NCBI GenBank assembly: GCA_937889655.1
Contig: CALBZG010000154.1
Location: forward strand, 1-6,204
Direction of reading: 5' to 3'
Source: an uncultured Clostridia bacterium
Lineage (GTDB): Bacteria; Bacillota; Clostridia; Peptostreptococcales; Anaerovoracaceae
DNA length: 6,204 nt
The translations under genes and the position numbers were made by a program. The notes below the pieces were generated by a model that saw only the letters and a list, made by a program, of their open reading frames with translations, was not told the origin of the DNA and made no database searches. The first letter of the stretch is position 1; each line of letters starts with the position of its first letter. Positions 1 through 5,188 of the stretch are shown here, in pieces.

Positions 1-12
1 TTTGGCGAGAAT

Positions 13-711
13 ATGATAGCAGTAATAGTGAATGCAGCGGCAATATTAATTGGGGGTGCGGCAGGCCTTCTTTTGAAAAAAGGCATACCCGAAAACATGG
101 GTGACCTGATCATGAAAGGGATGGCCCTATGTGTAATGTATATCGGCATATCGGGGTCGCTCAACGGTGAAAATACTCTCGTAGCAGTACTTTCGATGCT
201 ATTTGGCGCTGTCATTGGCTATGTTTTGAAATTAGATGAAAGGCTCAATCGCTTTGCAGAAAATATCGAACATAAGACAGCCAAAAATAAAACAAACGGA
301 AACAAGGCTGAAAAATCAAGAGTTGCCGAAGGATTCGTAACAGCCACACTCTTGTTTTGCATAGGAGCCATGGCCATAGTCGGCTCTCTTCAGGCAGGAC
401 TTTCAGAAGACTATGAAACACTTTTTACGAAATCCGCAATTGACGGGATAACAGCAGCTATATTTGCTGCAACCCTTGGTTTTGGCGTTTTGATTTCAGC
501 GGTCCCGGTTTTTATTTATGAAGGCCTGATCGTTATGATATCCGGTTTTGCAGCACCATATCTTTCGGAATATATTATAGGCGAAATGACATGTGTTGGA
601 TCGTTGCTCATCATTGCGATATCCCTTAACATGATGGGCTTGACAAAAATAAAGATCATGAATCTCATGCCGGCAATTTTTATACCTATTTTATTATGCC
701 AATTCATGTAA
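13..711 (+). CDS. DUF554 family integral membrane protein (YdfK/YqgA-like)
   Basis: A 232-residue, strongly hydrophobic protein with about six or seven membrane segments, the usual size for DUF554. The N-terminal half (residues 1-72) has three hydrophobic stretches with Gly-rich turns. A Lys/Asn-rich, probably cytoplasmic loop at about 75-106 separates it from the second half. The best family signature is at 116-171: C-I-G-A-M-A-I-V-G-S followed by Q-A-G-L, a D-Y-x-T-L-x-T-K-S-x-x-D-G stretch, and an A-A-T-L-G-x-G-V-L run ending S-A-V-P-V near Y169-E170-G171. The function of DUF554 proteins is not established; a transporter role has been suggested only by analogy. The ATG at 13 gives a full-length family N-terminus, although only 12 upstream bases are visible and the Shine-Dalgarno (GAG at about 7-9) is weak. 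The gene may be the tail of an operon beginning left of the window. Nothing in it points to electron transfer. Confidence 0.85.
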   Translation: MIAVIVNAAAILIGGAAGLLLKKGIPENMGDLIMKGMALCVMYIGISGSLNGENTLVAVLSMLFGAVIGYVLKLDERLNRFAENIEHKTAKNKTNGNKAEKSRVAEGFVTATLLFCIGAMAIVGSLQAGLSEDYETLFTKSAIDGITAAIFAATLGFGVLISAVPVFIYEGLIVMISGFAAPYLSEYIIGEMTCVGSLLIIAISLNMMGLTKIKIMNLMPAIFIPILLCQFM

Positions 712-743
712 CAATGAGTTGCGTGTAACTGAGAGTTAAAAAG

Positions 744-749
744 AAGGAG
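744..749 (+). promoter_or_regulatory. Shine-Dalgarno AAGGAG for the DUF6506-like gene
   Basis: AAGGAG lies six bases upstream of the ATG at 756 in an A-rich context. It fixes the start of the small downstream gene. The 44-base gap after the DUF554 stop shows no convincing terminator, so read-through from the upstream gene is possible. Confidence 0.8.
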
Positions 750-755
750 AAAAAA

Positions 756-1058
756 ATGAAAAGAAAAGTATGCTTCATGTTTGTCAACGGCTCTGTTAAA
801 GAACCTGTCAGATCCACAATTGATTTGGGTACGGGAGAAATGATCACTGTGGGCGTATCGAATTATGATATGGCGTGTAAAGAAGCAGTAAAACTTGCGG
901 ATGAGGGAGCGCTGATGATTGAACTTTGCGGAGGCTTTGGCACAATCGGTCATGCCATGGTTACACAGGCTGTTGCCGGGAGGCTTCAGGTCGGCGTTGT
1001 GAGATTTGACAACCATCCTGGCTATGATGGTCAGTCGGGCGACTCAAAATGGATGTAA
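756..1058 (+). CDS. Small protein resembling DUF6506, function unknown
   Basis: A 100-residue soluble protein with no signal peptide or membrane segment. It begins with a short hydrophobic strand (V5-C6-F7-M8-F9-V10). The central part, D38 to G61, runs from an S-N-Y-D-M-A-C-K-E-A helix into an I-E-L-C-G-G-F-G motif at about 55-62. It ends with a V-G-V-V-R-F-D strand (79-85). The I-E-L-C-G-G-F-G plus V-G-V-V-R pattern is what I recall for DUF6506, a compact alpha/beta family of unknown function; the assignment is from memory and moderate. C58 sits in the Gly-rich motif and could be functional. The start is supported by AAGGAG at 744-749. The gene lies 44 bases after the DUF554 gene and 114 bases before ndh2, so it could share transcription with either. 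No role in electron transfer is indicated by the sequence. Confidence 0.7.
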   Translation: MKRKVCFMFVNGSVKEPVRSTIDLGTGEMITVGVSNYDMACKEAVKLADEGALMIELCGGFGTIGHAMVTQAVAGRLQVGVVRFDNHPGYDGQSGDSKWM

Positions 1059-1172
1059 TGCAAAATGATAATGAATGTTTAACCTATAGAAATTGTGGGT
1101 AATTAGTATTCATGCAAGTTGAATCAGTTGTTTGACATTTTTATGGATCGCAATAAATATCAGGAGGCCGTT
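1059..1172 (+). other. Intergenic gap before ndh2, no convincing promoter
   Basis: The 114 bases are AT-rich. There is a perfect TTGACA at 1132-1137, but the bases 15-17 further on (around 1153-1160) match TATAAT at only three of six positions, and a start there would fall on the Shine-Dalgarno. TATAGA at 1085-1090 is a possible -10 but has no -35 partner. No terminator hairpin with a T-run was found. The ndh2 unit may therefore be read from a weak promoter here or from upstream. Confidence 0.4.
1162..1167 (+). promoter_or_regulatory. Shine-Dalgarno AGGAGG deciding the ndh2 start
   Basis: A consensus AGGAGG sits five bases before the ATG at 1173. This ATG is directly followed by the FAD-binding strand M-G-K-N-I-V-I-V-G-A-G, the normal N-terminus for the family. 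An in-frame TTG at 1119 would add 18 residues with no family counterpart and no ribosome binding site, so 1173 is preferred. Confidence 0.88.
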
Positions 1173-3128
1173 ATGGGGAAAAATATAGTTATCGTAGGGG
1201 CAGGATATGCGGGGATCCTGACCGCCAAAAAGCTCGCGAAAAGATTCAAAAAGAATGACGAAGTAAATATTACGATCATCGATAAGAATCCGTTCCATGC
1301 CATGCTTACCGAACTTCATGAAGTTGCGGCAAATAGAGTCGATGAGGACAGTATAAGGGTGAGCTTGAAAAAAGTTTTTGCCGGCCGGAAAGTGGATGTA
1401 AAATTGGATACCATCCAAGGTTTTGATTTTGAAAAAAAACTGGCCATAGGCAAAGCGCGTAATTACGAATATGATTATTTGGTTCTAAGCGCGGGATCTA
1501 AGCCAACATTTTTTGGAACGCCCGGAGCGGAAGAACATTCATTTAAACTCTGGTCGTATGATGACGCCATTAAAATCAGGCAGCATCTGATCAACCTTTT
1601 CAGAATAGCGTGCAGGATAGCCGATGACGATGAGAGGAAAAAGCTTCTTTCCATCTATGTGGTGGGAGCAGGGTTTACCGGAGTTGAGCTGGCAGGAGAA
1701 ATAGCCGAATATCTGCCTATTATTTGTGATAAATTTGAAATCCATCGTGATGACGTCAATTTGACTATCATTGATGTACTGGAAAGAACCATCCCAAATC
1801 TGCCGGCAGAATTGTCAGTCAAAGTCGAGAAACGCCTTAAAAAGATGGGCGTCCATACCATGCTTGGAACCAATGTAGTATCCATTGGCCCGGATTATGT
1901 TGAAACCAAGAAAAATGATGTCATTACCCGTCATGCGGCGTCAACAGTGATTTGGGGTGCCGGAATAGAAAGCGCTGATATAACCGGTGAGGCTGCGAAG
2001 GTCCTAGAAGCAGCTGCAAGAAACCGCATTAAAATCGATCCGTATCTTCGCTCCGTTGATAATGAGAATGTCTATGTTATCGGAGATAATATGCTTTATA
2101 TTCCTGAAGGCGAAGAAAAACCTGTCCCTCAGGTTGTTGAAAACTGTGAACAAAGTTCAGAAATCGCAGCCCATAATATAGCATGCGCGATCACAGGATC
2201 CGGCACTATGCATGAATACAAGCCTGTTTTCCATGGGTTCATGGTATGCGTTGGAGGCCGTTACGGCGTTGCACGTGTCGGGACACGAAATCATATGATC
2301 AACCTTCCGTCTTTCCTGGCCATGTTCACAAAGCATTTTATCAATATCCTCTACTTCATACAGGTTCTCGGCTGGAACAAAGTGTGGACCTATATGAAGC
2401 ATGAATTTTTCACGATACGAAATTGCCGCAGCTTCGTAGGCGGACATTTTTCGAATCGCACCCCAAGTTTTCTCCTTGTCCCTCTGAGGGTTTTTCTTGG
2501 CGCGGTATGGCTCTTTGAAGGTATAAAAAAAGTATTGGAAGGCTGGCTGAATGAACCGAAACTTACGGATTTCTTTGGCGGTGCAAATTCTTGGTACAAC
2601 AGCATAATCAATGGAGGCGCCGGAGGGGCTGCGGATGCCGCCACAGCAGCGACAGCTGAAGCAGCGGGAGGAACTGCCGGAACGCTTATTTTCAACTGGG
2701 ATTTTCTGGGACTTTTCCAGGCGATATTCGTCAGCGGGAAAACCGTCATTGAATCCGCTATCGGTGATTTTGCGTTCAGGTTCAATGTACCTCTCATGAA
2801 TTGGTTCGTTGACAGCTGGATCCTTCCAAATGATGGCGTTCAGATATTTATGCAATCCGCCATCGTCGTAGCTGAGGTCGCCATAGGTCTTGCGCTGATA
2901 GGAGGACTCTTTACGACATTAGCTGCCGGATTTTCCATCATTCTTCAATTCATGTTCTTATGTACCACGGGGCTTTATCTTGGGACCTTCTGGATGATAT
3001 TCGCCGGAATTGCGGTGCTGATTGGGGGAGGAAGGACTTTTGGACTGGATTATTATGCGATGCCGGCTTTAAAGGTCTGGTGGAGAAAATTACCGTTGAT
3101 AAGAAAGCTATATATTTATCATGATTAA
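1173..3128 (+). CDS. ndh2: Type II NADH dehydrogenase with C-terminal DoxX-like membrane domain (EET-type Ndh2)
   Basis: A 651-residue flavoprotein predicted to oxidise cytoplasmic NADH and reduce a membrane quinone without pumping ions. Residues 1-410 are the two-dinucleotide-fold oxidoreductase. G9-A-G-Y-A-G14 with D37 forms the FAD site, G165-A-G-F-T-G170 followed by E172 the NADH site, and V302-I-G-D-N306 the second FAD contact. The quinone-site region is P-Q-V-V-E-N-C-E-Q (319-327), a variant of the classical A-Q-x-A-x-Q of Ndh. A hydrophobic helix (382-400) precedes a C-terminal extension absent from ordinary Ndh-2 of about 400 residues. It has membrane segments near 432-452, 556-580, 582-602 and 603-618 and looks like DoxX. 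An Ala/Gly/Thr-rich stretch (479-503) lies in the loop after its first segment. A membrane extension is known for the Ndh2 of Gram-positive EET loci, and the quinone-tail genes next door support that role. The stop overlaps the dmkB start by eight bases. Alternative: a sulfide:quinone-like enzyme, but the catalytic cysteine pattern is not seen. Confidence 0.88.
   Translation: MGKNIVIVGAGYAGILTAKKLAKRFKKNDEVNITIIDKNPFHAMLTELHEVAANRVDEDSIRVSLKKVFAGRKVDVKLDTIQGFDFEKKLAIGKARNYEYDYLVLSAGSKPTFFGTPGAEEHSFKLWSYDDAIKIRQHLINLFRIACRIADDDERKKLLSIYVVGAGFTGVELAGEIAEYLPIICDKFEIHRDDVNLTIIDVLERTIPNLPAELSVKVEKRLKKMGVHTMLGTNVVSIGPDYVETKKNDVITRHAASTVIWGAGIESADITGEAAKVLEAAARNRIKIDPYLRSVDNENVYVIGDNMLYIPEGEEKPVPQVVENCEQSSEIAAHNIACAITGSGTMHEYKPVFHGFMVCVGGRYGVARVGTRNHMINLPSFLAMFTKHFINILYFIQVLGWNKVWTYMKHEFFTIRNCRSFVGGHFSNRTPSFLLVPLRVFLGAVWLFEGIKKVLEGWLNEPKLTDFFGGANSWYNSIINGGAGGAADAATAATAEAAGGTAGTLIFNWDFLGLFQAIFVSGKTVIESAIGDFAFRFNVPLMNWFVDSWILPNDGVQIFMQSAIVVAEVAIGLALIGGLFTTLAAGFSIILQFMFLCTTGLYLGTFWMIFAGIAVLIGGGRTFGLDYYAMPALKVWWRKLPLIRKLYIYHD
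2607..2681 (+). other. Ala/Gly/Thr-rich insert in the Ndh2 membrane domain
   Basis: Codons 479-503 of ndh2 encode a low-complexity stretch made almost entirely of Gly, Ala and Thr, with alternating A-A-T-A-type units. It sits in the long loop after the first DoxX-like membrane segment, so it is probably a flexible linker outside or at the edge of the membrane. No bases are repeated exactly enough to call a tandem DNA repeat. Confidence 0.7.
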
Positions 3129-4107
3129 TGCGAACTTTGCCGATGAAAATGAATATCAGACATATAGTATAGAGAATGCCTTTGATTTAGTCAAAAGCGA
3201 AGTGGATGCAGCATTATCCACCTCTCCTTCTCTCATGCGGGAATACACAGGCTATCTGACAGGGTCTTCAGGGAAATATATTCGGGCCATGTCCGTATTG
3301 GCCTGCGCACTTGATAGTCAGGATCGTGTCCATGAAAACGCTGTGAAGCTGGGCTCATCTATAGAAATTCTACATCTGGCCACATTGGTCCATGATGATG
3401 TGATCGATAATGCGGAGATGCGAAGAGGGCAAATTTCCCTACAGAAAAAATATGGGAAAAGGGCGGCGGTTATCTGCGGCGATTATCTGCTGTGTCTTGC
3501 TTTAATATTGGCAGGATCCATATCGAATAAAAAAGAATATGTTGGCATAGATGTGCCGGATTATATGAGCAGAGTCTGCAAGGGGGAGATGGATCAGGAA
3601 ATCAATAACGGGAATTATGACCTTTCTGTTTTGCGATATCTGAAAATCATATCCGGGAAAACAGCGGCATTATTCGAAGCGGCATTCCATGCGGGTGCCA
3701 TAATCAGCGACAAGGAGCTGCCGTCTAAAACGGTCAAACAATACGCCCGTTTAGGGCATTATGTCGGGATGATTTTTCAACTTACTGATGACTGCATGGA
3801 TTTCGAATCCACTGTAGATATTGCGTTGAAGCCGGTCCAATCAGACTACGAGCAGGACGTGATCACCTTGCCTTTGATCCATGCTTTCAATAAAAAGCCT
3901 GAGTTACGAGAACGTGTCAAGGCACAAAGACTGGCCAGGGAAGAAATCAACGCCGCCGTATCCGCCGCTGGTGGACTTGAATATACCAGAGCGTTGGCAA
4001 AGAAATATTACGATAAAGCTGTGGCTATAATCAATGGATTTGAGTTTACAGGGCATAAAAGAGCCGCGATAATATCTATTGTTGATAAGGCATATAGAAC
4101 GTTCTAG
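3121..4107 (+). CDS. dmkB: Long-chain trans-polyprenyl diphosphate synthase (heptaprenyl/octaprenyl type, DmkB)
   Basis: A 328-residue enzyme of the trans-isoprenyl diphosphate synthase family, normal in length. It extends allylic diphosphates with isopentenyl diphosphate to make the quinone side chain. Visible motifs are G51-K52-x-x-R55 (substrate binding, the usual GGKRxR in reduced form), the first Asp-rich motif D92-D93-V-I-D96 followed by R101-R102, K180-T181, and F219-Q220 leading to the second Asp-rich motif D223-D224-C-M-D227. Alanine at position 87, five before the first Asp, is a small residue typical of long-chain producers rather than farnesyl synthases. The usual E-G-K-x-T-L-P after the second motif reads Q245-D-V-I-T-L-P251 and lacks the Lys. 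The ATG overlaps the ndh2 stop (ATGATTAA, 3121-3128) and has no clear Shine-Dalgarno, which suggests translational coupling. Next to a UbiA prenyltransferase and ndh2 it fits DmkB of the EET locus. The chain length is inferred. Confidence 0.87.
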   Translation: MINANFADENEYQTYSIENAFDLVKSEVDAALSTSPSLMREYTGYLTGSSGKYIRAMSVLACALDSQDRVHENAVKLGSSIEILHLATLVHDDVIDNAEMRRGQISLQKKYGKRAAVICGDYLLCLALILAGSISNKKEYVGIDVPDYMSRVCKGEMDQEINNGNYDLSVLRYLKIISGKTAALFEAAFHAGAIISDKELPSKTVKQYARLGHYVGMIFQLTDDCMDFESTVDIALKPVQSDYEQDVITLPLIHAFNKKPELRERVKAQRLAREEINAAVSAAGGLEYTRALAKKYYDKAVAIINGFEFTGHKRAAIISIVDKAYRTF

Positions 4108-4111
4108 CTTC

Positions 4112-4118
4112 AGGGGGG
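4112..4118 (+). promoter_or_regulatory. Shine-Dalgarno AGGGGGG supporting the TTG start of dmkA
   Basis: A purine-rich AGGGGGG lies nine bases upstream of TTG at 4128, within the 20 bases that separate dmkB from dmkA. No ATG occurs in frame until residue 22, already inside the first membrane helix, so TTG is the only start that keeps the whole first segment. Confidence 0.75.
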
Positions 4119-4127
4119 CCTCTCGAA

Positions 4128-5030
4128 TTGGTAGGTAGATTTCTGGATTATGTAGAAATTAAGACTAAAATAACAAGCATATTCGCATTCATGATGGCGA
4201 TGGCATATTTGTTTTATGTGGACCAGGAAGTCCAATGGCTCCCGACGATGGCTTTTTTTAGTTCAATGTTTCTGTTTGATTTGACAACAACAGCGATCAA
4301 TAATTATATCGACTCGAAAACAAATGATCAAAAGCTGCAGTTTGAAAAGGACACAGCAAAAAGGATCATAATGGTATTGCTAGCCATCAGCTCTGTATTG
4401 GGACTTTATTTAGCTTACCTGACCGATATCGTTGTGCTGTTGATCGGAAGCTTATGTTTCTTGTGCGGCGTTCTGTACACCTATGGACCGGCCCCAATAT
4501 CACGGCAGCCCCTGGGTGAAATCATATCGGGTTTCTTTTATGGGTTTTTTATACCATTTTTGGTTTTATATATTAATATGCCCGAGGGAACCTATATTTC
4601 TTTGGGATTAAGCCTGGAAACATTGTATATTCAGCTTGAGATCACGCCAATGGTTTCTGTTATATTGTTGTCTGTTGCCCCCTTTTGCACTACTGCCAAT
4701 ATTATGCTGGCAAATAATATTTGTGACGTTGAAAAAGACATTCTTGCTAAACGTTATACACTGCCATATTATCTGGGGAACAGATCGCTGCAAGTTTTTT
4801 CGGGTCTTTACTATATAACTTATATAGCGACGACATTAATGGTAATCATGAAAATCTTATCGCCAATATGTCTTGCGGCTTTGCTGAATTTATACTTTGT
4901 AAAAAGAAATATCAGCTTATTTCAAGAGAAGCAGCACAAAGAGTCGACATTTATTGTTTCAATCAAAAATTATGTGATCATTATGGGGACGAATACACTG
5001 TTGATTTTCATCAGCGGGTTCCTGGGATAA
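4128..5030 (+). CDS. dmkA: UbiA-family prenyltransferase, MenA-like (demethylmenaquinone synthase DmkA)
   Basis: A 300-residue integral membrane protein with about nine hydrophobic segments, the normal size and topology for UbiA/MenA. It is predicted to join a polyprenyl tail to 1,4-dihydroxy-2-naphthoate, giving demethylmenaquinone. Both Mg-diphosphate motifs are present on cytoplasmic loops: N58-x-x-x-D62 with D67 (bases 4299-4328), and N196-x-x-x-D200-x-x-x-D204 followed by K208-R209 (4713-4739). It also has Y117 and Y119 in the V-L-Y-T-Y-G-P-A-P-I motif typical of the MenA branch. It starts with TTG behind a strong Shine-Dalgarno, 20 bases after dmkB, and both are almost surely on one transcript with ndh2. 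No quinone methyltransferase or naphthoate synthesis gene is in the window, so the head group could come from a distant men pathway or from scavenging. A role in making a dedicated EET quinone is inferred from the neighbours; a general menaquinone role cannot be excluded. Confidence 0.87.
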   Translation: MVGRFLDYVEIKTKITSIFAFMMAMAYLFYVDQEVQWLPTMAFFSSMFLFDLTTTAINNYIDSKTNDQKLQFEKDTAKRIIMVLLAISSVLGLYLAYLTDIVVLLIGSLCFLCGVLYTYGPAPISRQPLGEIISGFFYGFFIPFLVLYINMPEGTYISLGLSLETLYIQLEITPMVSVILLSVAPFCTTANIMLANNICDVEKDILAKRYTLPYYLGNRSLQVFSGLYYITYIATTLMVIMKILSPICLAALLNLYFVKRNISLFQEKQHKESTFIVSIKNYVIIMGTNTLLIFISGFLG

Positions 5031-5049
5031 ACCATTACAATTTTTGATG

Positions 5050-5066
5050 CACAACTACATGTTGTG
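5050..5066 (+). promoter_or_regulatory. 17-base palindrome, possible operator
   Basis: CACAAC, five bases, then GTTGTG form a perfect six-base-pair inverted repeat that abuts the -35 region of the lipoprotein promoter. A T-run does not follow, so it is a poor terminator for dmkA. Position and symmetry suit a repressor or activator site; the regulator is unknown. Confidence 0.4.
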
Positions 5067-5086
5067 TTAATAACAGGTGATAGGGG

Positions 5087-5092
5087 TATAAT
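5087..5092 (+). promoter_or_regulatory. -10 box TATAAT of the lipoprotein gene
   Basis: A perfect TATAAT about 97 bases upstream of the lipoprotein ATG. The -35 is poor: TTGTGT at 5062-5067 matches TTGACA at three positions with a 19-base spacer and overlaps the right arm of the palindrome. A weak -35 beside a symmetric site suggests activator dependence or repression. The leader of about 90 bases is AT-rich and shows no riboswitch I recognise. Confidence 0.6.
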
Positions 5093-5177
5093 ATAGTAGT
5101 TGGAAACTAATAGATTCGATATTATGCCGGCTTAATAGCAGGTTTAATATAAATAGTAGTAAAAATATATAAAACTC

Positions 5178-5183
5178 AGGAGG
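5178..5183 (+). promoter_or_regulatory. Shine-Dalgarno AGGAGG for the lipoprotein gene
   Basis: AGGAGG (extended to AGGAGGAG) five bases before the ATG at 5189. A strong site that fits an abundant surface protein and fixes the start of a typical lipoprotein signal peptide. Confidence 0.88.
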
Positions 5184-5188
5184 AGAAT

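Noticed and set aside
726..738. TAACT-GAG-AGTTA hairpin as terminator after the DUF554 gene
   Set aside because: Five weak base pairs, a three-base loop and an A-run instead of a T-run.
1132..1160. Consensus TTGACA as -35 of an ndh2 promoter
   Set aside because: The matching -10 region agrees with TATAAT at only three of six positions, and a transcript from it would begin on the Shine-Dalgarno.
1119..1172. In-frame TTG that would extend Ndh2 by 18 residues
   Set aside because: No Shine-Dalgarno precedes it, the added residues have no family counterpart, and AGGAGG is ideally placed for the ATG at 1173.
2157..2855. Long minus-strand open frames inside ndh2
   Set aside because: They lie antisense to well-conserved coding motifs, have no ribosome binding sites, and their translations look like no protein family.
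5050..5070. Palindrome after dmkA as a Rho-independent terminator
   Set aside because: Only six pairs with mixed content and no T-tract behind it; its place at the promoter fits an operator better.
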